DNA of 64,000 nucleotides from Actinoplanes regularis (lineage in GTDB: Bacteria > Actinomycetota > Actinomycetes > Mycobacteriales > Micromonosporaceae): contig NZ_FZNR01000004.1 in the NCBI RefSeq assembly GCF_900188005.1, positions 62,001 to 126,000 on the forward strand, in the 5' to 3' direction. Under the pieces are notes generated by a model that saw only the letters and a program-made list of their open reading frames with translations, was not told the origin of the DNA and searched no databases. Positions within the stretch are counted from its first letter, which is position 1; every line of letters begins with the position of its first letter. Both the position numbers and the translations under genes were made by a program. Below, piece by piece: positions 37,732 to 46,236 of this stretch.

Positions 37732-38526
37732 GTGGAGACGGATCTGGAACTGGCCCAGCGGGCCGCACTGACCGGCGCCGCCGAGGCGCTTCGCCACTTC
37801 GCGGTGCTGGCCGACCTGCCGCAGGAGACGAAGAAGGACGGGACCGTGGTGACGCTCGCGGACCGGGCCGTCGAACACGCCATCCGCGACGTGCTCACCA
37901 CGGCCCGGCCGGACGACGCGATCCTCGGCGAGGAGCACGGCGAGACGGCGAGTGCGAACGGCCGCCGCTGGATCATCGACCCGATCGACGGGACCGTGCT
38001 CTTCGTCCGTGGCGACGACCGCTGGCTGGTGCTGATCGCCCTCGAGGTGGACGGCGAGGTGACCGTCGGCGTGCAGATCGTGCCGGTGCAGGGGCTGGTC
38101 TGGTGGGCCGTGCGCGGCCAGGGGGCGTACCGGGGCCGGGTCGCGGACGGTGTGATCGTCGGCGGGGAGCGGATCCAGGTCGCCGGCGGATCGTCCGGGG
38201 CGGCCGGGAGCCGGCTCGGGGTGGTGCCGCTGGACTGGGGGCGGGAGATCGCCGAGCCGCTGATCGCGGTGGCGGACGAGCGGCCGTGGCCGGTGCACCC
38301 GCCGCTGCTGGTGGCGCAGGGGGACCTGGATGTGGCGGTGCAGACCGGCGGGCAGATCTGGGACTTCGCGGCCAGTTCGGTGATCATTCCGGAGGCGGGT
38401 GGCTGCTACCGGGGGCTGAACGGCCAGGATCGGCCCGGGGCGGGGCCGTTCGTCTTCGCCCGCGACGCCGAGTTGCTCGATGAGTCGCTGCGGATTCTCC
38501 GTGGGGAGGCTGCGCGGATCGGCTGA
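37732..38526 (+). CDS. Inositol monophosphatase / histidinol-phosphatase family protein
   Basis: A 264-residue metal-dependent phosphatase. Motif A is GEEHGE, motif B WIIDPIDGTVLFVRG, and motif C QIWDFAASSVIIPEAGG, giving the three-metal site of the IMPase/HisN/CysQ fold. In HisN-like enzymes DPIDGTKSFVRG is usual; Val replaces Lys here. It could be histidinol-phosphatase, inositol phosphatase or a nucleotide phosphatase. GTG 37732 follows AGGAT. A 15-bp hairpin overlaps its stop codon. Confidence 0.85.
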   Translation: METDLELAQRAALTGAAEALRHFAVLADLPQETKKDGTVVTLADRAVEHAIRDVLTTARPDDAILGEEHGETASANGRRWIIDPIDGTVLFVRGDDRWLVLIALEVDGEVTVGVQIVPVQGLVWWAVRGQGAYRGRVADGVIVGGERIQVAGGSSGAAGSRLGVVPLDWGREIAEPLIAVADERPWPVHPPLLVAQGDLDVAVQTGGQIWDFAASSVIIPEAGGCYRGLNGQDRPGAGPFVFARDAELLDESLRILRGEAARIG

Positions 38527-38558
38527 CGGCCGGCCGCGCTGCTGCGGCCGGCCGTCAG
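38523..38558. terminator. 15-bp perfect hairpin, bidirectional terminator
   Basis: CTGACGGCCGGCCGC pairs with its complement around a 6-nt loop. The left arm includes the TGA stop codon of the phosphatase-like gene, and the convergent MFS gene ends 22 bp away. Confidence 0.65.
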
Positions 38559-38579
38559 GGTGGTGTCGAAACCTGACGA

Positions 38580-39809
38580 TTACCCCCGTACCGGAAGAGG
38601 GTTTGCGAGGGAGAGCGTCCGCCAGGCCGCGGCGGTCACCGCGACCATCGCGAACGCCGCGATCCAGAACGGCGTGGTGACGTCCAGGAGTTGGGTGAGC
38701 GCGGCGCCGAGCAGCCAGCCGAGCGCCGCGCCGCCGGTCTCCAGCAGCCCGTGGACGCTGCCCACCCGCCCGCGCAGGTGCTCGGGGACGGCCCGTTGCC
38801 GGATGGCCGAGACGAGCACGCCCCACACCATCGTGTGCACCCCGAAAATGATGATGGCGCCGCCCGCGAGCAGGGGATTCGTGCTGATCGCCAGGGTCAG
38901 GTGGGTGAGGACCTCGACGATCAGACCGGCCCGCAGCACCGCCGCCGTCCCGAATCTCCGCGCGAGCCGGGCCGCGAGGCCGGCGCCGGCGAGCCCGCCG
39001 ACCGCGAACGTGGTCAGCAGGAAGCCGTACCCCACATCGGACAGACCGAGCCGCTCCCGGGCGTAGAGCACGAAGACCGCGAAAGCGGCGCAGAACGCGA
39101 TGTTCGCGACGCCCATCGCGACGGCCAGGGTGCGCAGCAGGCGATGCCGCCACAGCCAGCGCAGGCCTTCGGCGATCTCCTCCCGCAGGCTGGACCGCAC
39201 CGCGTCGGGGACGGCCACGGATCTTGCCGGTACGCGGTGCAGCCCGGCGATGAGCGCCGCCGCGACCACGAACGTCACCGCGTCGAGGCCGAACGGCACC
39301 GCCGCCGCGATCCCGTAGAGCCACGCGCCCAACGGCTTCGCCGCGAACTGGTTCGCGATGGTGAACGTCGCGCCCAGCCGCGCGTTGGCCCGCTCCAGTT
39401 CCTCCGGAGCGACCACCGAGGGCAGCAGCGCGCCGTACGCGGTGTCGGCGAGGGTCTCACCGGCCCCGAGCAGGAACCAGGCCGCGTAGATCAACGGCAC
39501 CGAGGCGTGCCCGGTCGCCACCGCGGCCGCCACCCCGGCGAGGATCAGCCCGCGCAGCAGATTGACCGCGACCACCAGCCGGCGCCGGTCCAGGCGATCC
39601 ACGTAAGCGCCGCTGACCAGCGCGAACAGCAGCCAGGGCAGTTGTGCGGCGAACGCGCCGCCGGCGATCAGCGCCGGTTCGTCGGTGACGGTGGCGAGCA
39701 GGAGTGGGCCGGCCACCATGGTGACCCCGTCGCCCAGGTTGGAGACCGCCGTGGCAGTCCAGAGACGTGCGAATCCCGCGCCGGGGCGCGGGTGTTCAAG
39801 GGCAAGCAA
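38580..39809 (-). CDS. MFS transporter (EntS/macrolide-efflux-like, MFS_3)
   Basis: A 409-residue protein with 12 predicted membrane segments. It begins FARLWTATAVSNLGDGVTMVAGPLLL, typical of the EntS/MefA-like MFS_3 group of exporters, with the conserved loop YVDRLDRRRLVVAVNL between helices 2 and 3. It likely exports a siderophore, antibiotic or other small molecule. TTG 39809 follows GAGGAGC. A 17-codon ORF with a good ribosome site lies 72 nt upstream on the same strand and could control it by attenuation. Confidence 0.87.
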   Translation of the reverse strand: MLALEHPRPGAGFARLWTATAVSNLGDGVTMVAGPLLLATVTDEPALIAGGAFAAQLPWLLFALVSGAYVDRLDRRRLVVAVNLLRGLILAGVAAAVATGHASVPLIYAAWFLLGAGETLADTAYGALLPSVVAPEELERANARLGATFTIANQFAAKPLGAWLYGIAAAVPFGLDAVTFVVAAALIAGLHRVPARSVAVPDAVRSSLREEIAEGLRWLWRHRLLRTLAVAMGVANIAFCAAFAVFVLYARERLGLSDVGYGFLLTTFAVGGLAGAGLAARLARRFGTAAVLRAGLIVEVLTHLTLAISTNPLLAGGAIIIFGVHTMVWGVLVSAIRQRAVPEHLRGRVGSVHGLLETGGAALGWLLGAALTQLLDVTTPFWIAAFAMVAVTAAAWRTLSLANPLPVRG

Positions 39810-39880
39810 AAGTGCTCCTCAAGCCAAGGATGAACGGTCGAAAGAGAGACCGCTCGCGGCGAGGAGTCGGCGCCTTCCGG

Positions 39881-39934
39881 TCAGACGGCGCGCTCTCGCG
39901 GCGAGACGGTGACCGTGTCCAGGTGGAGGCGCAT
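39881..39934 (-). CDS. Putative 17-residue leader peptide upstream of the MFS gene
   Basis: ATG 39934 is preceded by AAAGGGG at 6-nt spacing and encodes MRLHLDTVTVSPRERAV, then TGA. The 71 nt to the MFS start contain self-complementary CTCGCCGCGAG, which also occurs inside the leader, so alternative hairpins are possible. A TAGGCT box (minus strand, 39972-39977) could be the promoter. This may be a translational attenuator, as known for antibiotic efflux genes; there is no direct evidence. Confidence 0.4.
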   Translation of the reverse strand: MRLHLDTVTVSPRERAV

Positions 39935-40059
39935 GCTCAACCCCTTTGCGTAGACGGATGTGCCCGGGCAGCCTAGCGTGCCGATCGCGGTGGACATCAC
40001 GTTGCCGGGAGGCCCCAGTCGGTATGGTTCAACCCATCGATATCAATAACTGTCTCTCA

Positions 40060-40065
40060 TAGGGT
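40060..40065 (+). promoter_or_regulatory. -10 box TAGGGT upstream of the snapalysin-like gene
   Basis: TAGGGT lies 26 nt before ATG 40092, which has an AAGGAGG ribosome site. The preceding 40 bp are AT-richer than the surroundings. Confidence 0.45.
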
Positions 40066-40091
40066 CGAGGTCCCCACCAAGGAGGCCATCG

Positions 40092-40607
40092 ATGCTGTTG
40101 AGAAGAGTCGCCGCCGCGCTCGTCTTCGTGTTCGCGCTGGGCTGGGCCACTCCGGCGAACGCCGCGGTCCGGGTGCTCTACTACGACGCCAGCCAGGCAC
40201 AGGAGTTCGTCGCCGTGGTCAACCAGGGCGCGCAGATCTGGAACGCCAAGGTCACCAACGTCCGGCTGGAGCCGGTCCCATCCGGACGGACCCCGAACAT
40301 CCGGGTGTACGCCGACAACGGCTGGCCGCGCACGTACACGTCGTCACTGGGCAACGGCTACTGGTACATGGGTCGTGAGGCCGTGAACCAGGGCTACTAC
40401 AAGCCGCGGATCGCCGCGCACGAGTTCGGCCACATCCTTGGCCTGCCAGACCGTCGCACCGGGCTCTGCGCCGACCTGATGTCCGGCAGCAGCGCGCCGG
40501 TGAGCTGCACCAACGCCAACCCGAACGCCACCGAGGCGGCGACCGTCAACCGGAGCTTCGGCACGTCGGTGACGGTGGCCCCGGCCACGTACGTCTGGGC
40601 CGGTTGA
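40092..40607 (+). CDS. Secreted snapalysin-type zinc protease (M7)
   Basis: A 171-residue precursor. Residues 1-24 form a Sec signal peptide (basic start, hydrophobic core, cleavage after ANA). The catalytic motif HEFGHILGLPD is the extended HExxHxxGxxD metzincin-like signature with Asp as third ligand, diagnostic of snapalysin (M7). Two Cys pairs suggest disulphides in GLCADLMSGSSAPVSC. It is a small extracellular endopeptidase. AAGGAGG precedes ATG 40092. Unlike Streptomyces snpA, no LysR activator is adjacent. Confidence 0.92.
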   Translation: MLLRRVAAALVFVFALGWATPANAAVRVLYYDASQAQEFVAVVNQGAQIWNAKVTNVRLEPVPSGRTPNIRVYADNGWPRTYTSSLGNGYWYMGREAVNQGYYKPRIAAHEFGHILGLPDRRTGLCADLMSGSSAPVSCTNANPNATEAATVNRSFGTSVTVAPATYVWAG

Positions 40608-40616
40608 CCTGCCCAC

Positions 40617-40642
40617 CGGTCCGGCCCGCACGGGCCGGACCG
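40617..40642. terminator. 12-bp hairpin between convergent genes
   Basis: CGGTCCGGCCCG pairs with its complement with almost no loop, 9 bp after the protease stop and 14 bp before the end of the FHA gene. It may end transcription from both sides. Confidence 0.6.
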
Positions 40643-40655
40643 TTCCGGCGTCGCT

Positions 40656-41312
40656 CTAGGGAGCGTGCAGGGTCAGCGTGGTCCAGACTCCGACGTGGAC
40701 CTGGTCGCCGTCCTTGAGGGCGCGGGACTGCCCCGCGGAGAGCGGCTGGTCCTCGTCGCCGATGTACGTCCCGTTGGTCGAGCCCAGGTCGGTGACCAGC
40801 CAGACCCCGTCCACGTTCAGCGTGAGCAGCGCGTGGTTGTGCGACACCCCGGGGTCGGTGTCGGCCAGGTCGATCTCCGGGCTGGTGCCCTTCGACGAGC
40901 TCTTACGTCCGATCCGCATCTGCGGCGGGGTCAGCGAGACGATCCGTTCCCCGGTGTCCGCCGGGAACGTGACCCCCTCGACCGCGTTCATCGCGAAGTA
41001 CGCCGGATCGGCGAAGAGTGTCGCGGTCCACTCCCCGGGCGTCACCGGCTCCGGCAGCGCCTCGGTGAGCTGCGGCAGCTTGCCGGTGGTGTGGTCGTAG
41101 CCGCAGTCCTCGCAGAACCGGGCCGACCCGGCGCGCGGAGTGCCGCAGTGCGGGCACAGCTCGCCCTTCGGAAGCTCCGTCCGGGGTGCGGACTCCTCCG
41201 ACGATGACGATGACGACAATGGCGGCGGCGGACCCCCGATCTTCGCCCCGCAGGTGTCGCAGTAGTCCGCCTCGGTCGAGGCATGCCCACTCGGGCAGGT
41301 GAACGAGCTCAC
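40656..41312 (-). CDS. Zinc-ribbon plus FHA-domain protein
   Basis: A 218-residue protein. Residues 1-60 hold two four-Cys ribbons (CPSGHASTEADYCDTCG and CPHCGTPRAGSARFCEDCG) split by a Ser-rich linker (SSSSSSEES). Residues about 120-215 are an FHA domain (MRIGRKSSSKG, SHNHALL, LGSTNGTYIG), which binds phosphothreonine. It lies at the end of the glnX-pknG operon and could play the role of GarA/OdhI, the PknG substrate, but it lacks the GarA-type ETTS phosphosite. GTG 41312 overlaps the stop of the VWA gene (GTGA). Confidence 0.88.
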   Translation of the reverse strand: MSSFTCPSGHASTEADYCDTCGAKIGGPPPPLSSSSSSEESAPRTELPKGELCPHCGTPRAGSARFCEDCGYDHTTGKLPQLTEALPEPVTPGEWTATLFADPAYFAMNAVEGVTFPADTGERIVSLTPPQMRIGRKSSSKGTSPEIDLADTDPGVSHNHALLTLNVDGVWLVTDLGSTNGTYIGDEDQPLSAGQSRALKDGDQVHVGVWTTLTLHAP

Positions 41313-42574
41313 TGCGACCGCCCAACCCGGACCGTCTTGGTGCTCTGGGTGTCCAGGGCCATCTCGTCCGCCGCGTTGACCTTGCGCCGCAGCCGGACCG
41401 TGCCGGTCGCCGCGTCCTCGATCTCCACCACCTTGGCCAGCAGATCCTCGGTGGCCTTGTTGCCGCTCGCATGGGCGAGCTGCGCGGCCCGGCCGAACTT
41501 CAGCGTCGCGGTCCGGTCGTCGCCGGCCTCCCGGGCGGCGATGCCCTCCTGGATCGCGTCGGCCAGCTCGGCCTGCCCGGTGTAGTGCGCGACCTGCCGG
41601 TTGATCCGCGTGGAGAGCGCGGCGTCCTCCGTCCACACCGCCCGGACCAGGGACTGCGCGTGCACGGTGTCGCCCTCGACCACCGAGATCCGGGCGGCCA
41701 GCATCTCGTCGCCGGACTTGCCCGGCGGCACGTCGACACAGATGTGGTAGTCGCGGCTCTCCTGCCCCCAGGAGCCGAGCGGGTAACGCCCGGCCCGCGG
41801 GCCGTCCTCGGTCCGCTTGCCGGTCAGGTCCAGCACCTGTGGCTCGACCTGCTTGACGAACCGGACCGTCGCGTTGACCGGGGTCCAGACCTTGAGCTGG
41901 ACGTCCGCGGAGGTCTTGCCCATCGCCCCGGTGATCATCTGCTCGAACGCGGCGGTCAGCCCCTCCGGGCGGGCCACGATGTCGACCGTGCCCAGCATCG
42001 ACGTGGCGATCTTGCGGAGCTCGGAGACCTTCCAGTTCGTGCCGACACCTCGGCAGTCGCAGACGAACCGGCCGGCGATCTGGGCCAGGACGCTCTCCAG
42101 ATATCCGTGCCGCTCGCCGTTGTCGCCGTCGGTGAGCAGGATGGCGTGCTTGATGTCGCCCGGCCGCTGGTCGAACAGCTGCGTCGCGAGCAGCAGCCAG
42201 GCGCCCATCGCGGTGCCGCCGCTGGCCTGCAACCGGTCGATCGAGCGCAGCGCGTCGGCCCGGCTCTGCGGCGTCGCGACGGCCAGCTGACCCGGGTCCG
42301 GGAAGAGTTGCTGTGCGGTGCTGACCCCGGCGATGATGGCGAACCGGACGCCGTCGTCGATCGCGTTCACCGCGGCCTTGGCGGCCTGGCGGGCGGCCGC
42401 CATCCGGCCCTCGGCCTGCATGGACCCGGAGGCGTCCACAATGATGATCTCTGTCGCCTCGGCCGTGCGGCGGCCACCCTCGCCGCCTGAGGAGGTGACG
42501 GTGACGATCGCGTTGACCTCGCTCGCCCCCATGGCGAGGTATTCGTTCTGGAAAGCCTCGGCGCTGTAGGACAC
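41309..42574 (-). CDS. VWA-domain protein
   Basis: A 421-residue protein. The von Willebrand A domain (about residues 38-215) has an intact metal-ion-dependent adhesion site: DASGS at residues 47-51, the Thr in ASGGTAMG and the Asp in LLTDGDNG. The rest is beta-rich, then a helical C-terminus. There is no signal peptide, so it acts inside the cell, probably as a scaffold or partner for the kinase, phosphatase and FHA proteins encoded in the same operon. GTG 42574 is the start; the gene lies 9 nt after the phosphatase gene. Confidence 0.88.
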   Translation of the reverse strand: MSYSAEAFQNEYLAMGASEVNAIVTVTSSGGEGGRRTAEATEIIIVDASGSMQAEGRMAAARQAAKAAVNAIDDGVRFAIIAGVSTAQQLFPDPGQLAVATPQSRADALRSIDRLQASGGTAMGAWLLLATQLFDQRPGDIKHAILLTDGDNGERHGYLESVLAQIAGRFVCDCRGVGTNWKVSELRKIATSMLGTVDIVARPEGLTAAFEQMITGAMGKTSADVQLKVWTPVNATVRFVKQVEPQVLDLTGKRTEDGPRAGRYPLGSWGQESRDYHICVDVPPGKSGDEMLAARISVVEGDTVHAQSLVRAVWTEDAALSTRINRQVAHYTGQAELADAIQEGIAAREAGDDRTATLKFGRAAQLAHASGNKATEDLLAKVVEIEDAATGTVRLRRKVNAADEMALDTQSTKTVRVGRSQ

Positions 42575-42583
42575 TCGGACTCC

Positions 42584-43846
42584 TTATGCTTCGCTGGGCT
42601 CGTTGTCGCTGGCTTCGGTCGCGGTCTCGATGGGTTCGGTCTCGGCGTCGCTGTCGGTCTCCGCCTCGAACCGCGGGTGGACCGGGACGATGGCCACGGT
42701 GATGTTGTCGGCGCCTCCGGCGGAGTTCGCGTACGTCACGAGCGCGCGCGCCGCCTCGAGCAGCGGCCGCGGGCCGGTCGCCAGGCCCAGCGCGGAGCGG
42801 ACCGCGTCGGCGAAGTCGGCCGGGTCGGTCAGGTAGTTCCACAGCCCATCGCTGCAGAGCACCAGGTGACCCGCGGTGCCGGCGGTGAACGCGCCGATGT
42901 GCGGAATGATCGGGCCGGCGTCGGCGCCCAGCCACGCGGTGATCGCGTGCGCCTTCGGGTCGTTCATCGCGGTCCGCGGGTCGACGCCCATCGCGATCAC
43001 GTGCCGGGCCCAGGAGTCGTCCTCGGTGAGCTGCGCGGCGGGGCCGGTCGGGCTCACCCAGTAGGCGCGGCTGTCGCCGACCCAGCCGAACCCCACGTGC
43101 GGCCCGCGTACGGCGGCGGCGACGATCGTGCAGGCCGGGTTGGAGATCTTGCGGCGTGGGTCGCCGGTGCTCGCCAGGGCCGCCACGGCCTGGCCGGCGC
43201 CCTGGATCGCCATGCCGACGATCTCGGCGATCGGGAGCGCGGGCTCCGGCTTCTCCGGTCCGTCGTCCTCCAGCGCCGGGGTCCCCGGACCGGTTCCCTC
43301 CGCCGGTTCCGCACCCGGCTCGCCGGCGGTGCCGGGCTCGGCCGGGTGCTGGGCACGGGACAGCAGTTCGCCGGCCGTCCGAGCGGCGATCTCGGAGGCC
43401 GCGTCCGGGTCGAACGACGACGACACCCCGTCGCAGACCACCACGTCCGCCGCGTCCACGCCGACCGCCAGCCACATCGCGTCCTCGTTGCGGCTGTGCC
43501 GGCGCCCCCGGTCACTGACCGCGGCCGCCACCAGGTCACCGTCCGCCTCGGTGTGGTCGCGCGGCCGTCCGGCGAGCATTCCGCACTGCTCGCAGTAGCC
43601 GTCCGGGTCGACGGCTCCGGGAGCTCCGCAGTGCGGGCAGTTCCGGCCGCGCTTAGCGACCGCGGCAGCCATCCCGTTCGTCCCGGAATCGGCCGGGCCG
43701 GCGCTTTCGCCGCCTTCACCGTTGCCGGACAGTCCGTCGGTGGAGCCGACGGCGGCGGTCTCGTCCAGCGGGCGCCCGCACGCCTCGCAGAACGAAGCGC
43801 CGGAGGCGCGCCCCTCAGCACAGGAGTCGCACTCGGTCAGAATCAA
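42584..43846 (-). CDS. PP2C-type Ser/Thr phosphatase with N-terminal zinc ribbons
   Basis: A 420-residue protein. Two four-Cys ribbons open it (CDSCAEGRASGASFCEACG and CPHCGAPGAVDPDGYCEQCG). The PP2C domain follows with SDRGRRHSRNEDA, VVVCDGVSSSFD (metal Asp, with SSS in place of the usual GGH), WVGDSRAYW, LCSDGLWNYL and GGADNITV, so all metal-binding Asp residues are present. An acidic linker (about residues 175-210) splits the domain. It should reverse phosphorylation by the PknG-like kinase encoded upstream. TTG 43846 follows AGAAGG. Confidence 0.9.
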   Translation of the reverse strand: MILTECDSCAEGRASGASFCEACGRPLDETAAVGSTDGLSGNGEGGESAGPADSGTNGMAAAVAKRGRNCPHCGAPGAVDPDGYCEQCGMLAGRPRDHTEADGDLVAAAVSDRGRRHSRNEDAMWLAVGVDAADVVVCDGVSSSFDPDAASEIAARTAGELLSRAQHPAEPGTAGEPGAEPAEGTGPGTPALEDDGPEKPEPALPIAEIVGMAIQGAGQAVAALASTGDPRRKISNPACTIVAAAVRGPHVGFGWVGDSRAYWVSPTGPAAQLTEDDSWARHVIAMGVDPRTAMNDPKAHAITAWLGADAGPIIPHIGAFTAGTAGHLVLCSDGLWNYLTDPADFADAVRSALGLATGPRPLLEAARALVTYANSAGGADNITVAIVPVHPRFEAETDSDAETEPIETATEASDNEPSEA

Positions 43847-43893
43847 CTTGCCTTCTCTCGGGACGGTGCCATCTTTCAGGTGGTGCAGGTGTT

Positions 43894-46236
43894 TCAGGTG
43901 CGTGTGCGGGGGCGGGCCGCGTTCGCCAGGTCGACCAGGCGGATCCGGTCCGCGCCGTGGACCGCGCGGGCCATCTCCCGGTAGGCGCTCTCCAGCGCGA
44001 ACCGTACGTCCTTCTCCGCCGTGTCGCCGCTCCGCGTCCCGCCCAGCACCGAAGCCGGCACCTTGACCCCGCCCCGCAGCGAGGTCAGCGCCTGCTCCAG
44101 CAGTTCGGCCCGGAGCTCGGCGAGCTGCGCCCGCTCCACCTCGAGCCGCTCGATCAGGGCCGCGGCGTCGACCAGCGCCTGGACGTCCAGGTGGGCCGCC
44201 GGATGCGCCCGGACCAGCGCTCGCACCGCGCCGACCTGGGAGATCGCGTACGCCGAGGAGGTGCCGGGCACGCGCTGGTACGCCTCCACCGCCCCGGCCC
44301 GGTCGCCACCGGCGAGACGGCAGCGGGCCAGTCCGGCCGCGGCCGTGGTGTAGGCCGGATCGGTCCGGCTGACCACGTCGTAGTACCCGGCCGCCGCGCC
44401 GTGCCGACCGGCCAGCTCCTCGGCGAAACCGATCGCGAGCTGCGGCGCGAGCTCACCGGGCAGGGCCGCCCAGACCGCGTCGAACCTGGTCCGGGCCGTC
44501 GCCCAGTCCTCGACGGCCAGTGCGAGCAGGCCGTCGTACCAGGCCAGTCGCCAGTCCGCCGCGTCGGCGGCGGCGAACCGGTCCCGGGCCTGCTGCGCGT
44601 CGCCGAAGAGCCCGCGCCGGGCGCCCAGGTCGATCTCCGCCCGCAGCGCCCGCAGCCGCACCTCGACAGTCTCCTGCGAGGCGTGCTTGAGCAGGGCGAG
44701 AACCTCGGCCGGGTCGGTCACGGTGATCGAGGCGAGGAAGCCGGCCGCCGGGTCGGTCAGGTCGATCAGTGGGGTAGGCAGGTCCTGCCAGCGCGGGGCG
44801 TCCGATTTGAGGTCGGTGCGCAGTTCGCCGGTGAACACCTTGGACGGCGCCGGCTTCGGCGAGCCCTGCGCGGCGACCACCTGACGCAGCACGCCGAGCA
44901 TCTGGTCCTGCATCTCGGCGGAGTCCACGAAGCGGTCGCCCGGGTGCGGCCGGGTGGCGCGGTCGACCAGCCGGTAGAACGACTCGTGCCGCTTGTAGAC
45001 GTCGAACGAGTCGCGGTCCGGCAGGCTCTCCTTGAACGTGCTCTGGTAGCCGCGGAAGTCGGTGGTGAGCACGGCCAGGGTGCGGCCGATGGTGTAGAGG
45101 TCGGAGGCGATCGACGGGCCGTCGGTGGCCATCTCCGGCGCCTGGTAACCGACCGTGCCGTAGATCGCCGCCTCCTCGTCGTCGACGTGCACCACACCGC
45201 CGAGGTCGATCAGCTTCATCTGATCGCCGGACTGGATCACGTTGTCCGGCTTGAAGTCGCAGAAGATCAGGCCCCGTTCGTGCAGGTAGCCGAAGGCCGG
45301 CATGATCTCGATCAGGTATTCCAGGGCCTGGTCCAGCGGCAGCGGGTCGACCTCCCCGCCGTTCGCCTCCCGGCGCTGCTTGAGCATGTCCTTGAGGGAC
45401 TTGCCGCCGACGTACTCCATGACGATGTAGCCGGCGCCGTCGTGCTCGACGAAGTTGTAGATCTTGACGATGTTCGGGTGCTCGACCTCGGCCAGGAACC
45501 GCTGCTCGGCCAGGGCGGCCGCGAGCGCGTCCTCGTCGCTGGAGTTGAGCAGGCCCTTGAGGACCACCCAGCGCCGCGACACGTTCAGGTCCACGGCGAG
45601 GTAGACCCAGCCCAGGCCGCCGTGGGCGAGGGCGCCGGCCACCTCGTACTGGCCGCCGACCACGTCGCCCTTGGCCAGTTTCGGGGTGAAGTTGAAGCCC
45701 TCGCCGCAGTGCGGGCAGAAGCCGGCGGTACGCCCGGGACGGTCGCCCCGGGAACGGCCGACCGGGTTGTTGCACTTGGCGCAGTACCGCTTCGCCTCCG
45801 GCACCTGGGGATCGGCCATCAGGGTGCTGGCCGGGTCGACCTTGGCAATCGGGGCGATCTCCACCAGGCCGCTGCCGAAGCGGCGGCTCGAGCCGGTGCG
45901 GCCGCTGCCACGGCGGCTCCCACCGGTACGGGTGGACAGGGCACCGGTGCTCCGCGACGAGCTCTGGGTTCCGGTGCGGGTGGATCCCGGGGTCGCCTCC
46001 CGCGGCTTCGGCACCGTGGTGTTGCCGGCCGGGGCACCGTTGACCGGCGCGAGCCCGCAGGTGTCGCAGTAGCCGTCCTCGATGGCGCCGTCGCACCCGT
46101 CACGCCGGCATCCGCCGCCTGCGGCACCGGCCCCGCCGGTGACCGGCGGGGCGGCCGTCCTGGCGGCCGGCGCGAGCCCGCAGGTGTCGCAGTATCCGTC
46201 TTCGATGGTCCCGGGACAGTTCCGCTGGCATTTCAT
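43894..46236 (-). CDS. pknG: PknG-like Ser/Thr protein kinase with zinc ribbons and TPR domain
   Basis: A 780-residue soluble kinase. Residues 3-19 and 43-60 are two near-identical four-Cys ribbons (CQRNCPGTIEDGYCDTCG type), a third rubredoxin-like site (YCAKCN...FCPHCG) lies near residues 145-175, and a basic Ser/Thr/Arg-rich linker separates them. The kinase domain covers about 190-450: Gly-rich loop AHGGLGWVYLA, Lys227, catalytic Asp327 in FCDFKPDN, and Asp344 in IDLGG. The C-terminal 300 residues are TPR-like helices. Mycobacterial PknG has one rubredoxin site and the same kinase-TPR order, and controls nitrogen and central metabolism. ATG 46236 overlaps the upstream stop (ATGA). Confidence 0.93.
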   Translation of the reverse strand: MKCQRNCPGTIEDGYCDTCGLAPAARTAAPPVTGGAGAAGGGCRRDGCDGAIEDGYCDTCGLAPVNGAPAGNTTVPKPREATPGSTRTGTQSSSRSTGALSTRTGGSRRGSGRTGSSRRFGSGLVEIAPIAKVDPASTLMADPQVPEAKRYCAKCNNPVGRSRGDRPGRTAGFCPHCGEGFNFTPKLAKGDVVGGQYEVAGALAHGGLGWVYLAVDLNVSRRWVVLKGLLNSSDEDALAAALAEQRFLAEVEHPNIVKIYNFVEHDGAGYIVMEYVGGKSLKDMLKQRREANGGEVDPLPLDQALEYLIEIMPAFGYLHERGLIFCDFKPDNVIQSGDQMKLIDLGGVVHVDDEEAAIYGTVGYQAPEMATDGPSIASDLYTIGRTLAVLTTDFRGYQSTFKESLPDRDSFDVYKRHESFYRLVDRATRPHPGDRFVDSAEMQDQMLGVLRQVVAAQGSPKPAPSKVFTGELRTDLKSDAPRWQDLPTPLIDLTDPAAGFLASITVTDPAEVLALLKHASQETVEVRLRALRAEIDLGARRGLFGDAQQARDRFAAADAADWRLAWYDGLLALAVEDWATARTRFDAVWAALPGELAPQLAIGFAEELAGRHGAAAGYYDVVSRTDPAYTTAAAGLARCRLAGGDRAGAVEAYQRVPGTSSAYAISQVGAVRALVRAHPAAHLDVQALVDAAALIERLEVERAQLAELRAELLEQALTSLRGGVKVPASVLGGTRSGDTAEKDVRFALESAYREMARAVHGADRIRLVDLANAARPRTRT

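Noticed and set aside
40656..43475. A 939-codon minus-strand open frame spanning the FHA and VWA genes
   Set aside because: Its first two thirds are an Arg/Gly-rich shadow of the VWA and phosphatase genes; only the last 218 codons, after GTG 41312, encode a recognisable protein.
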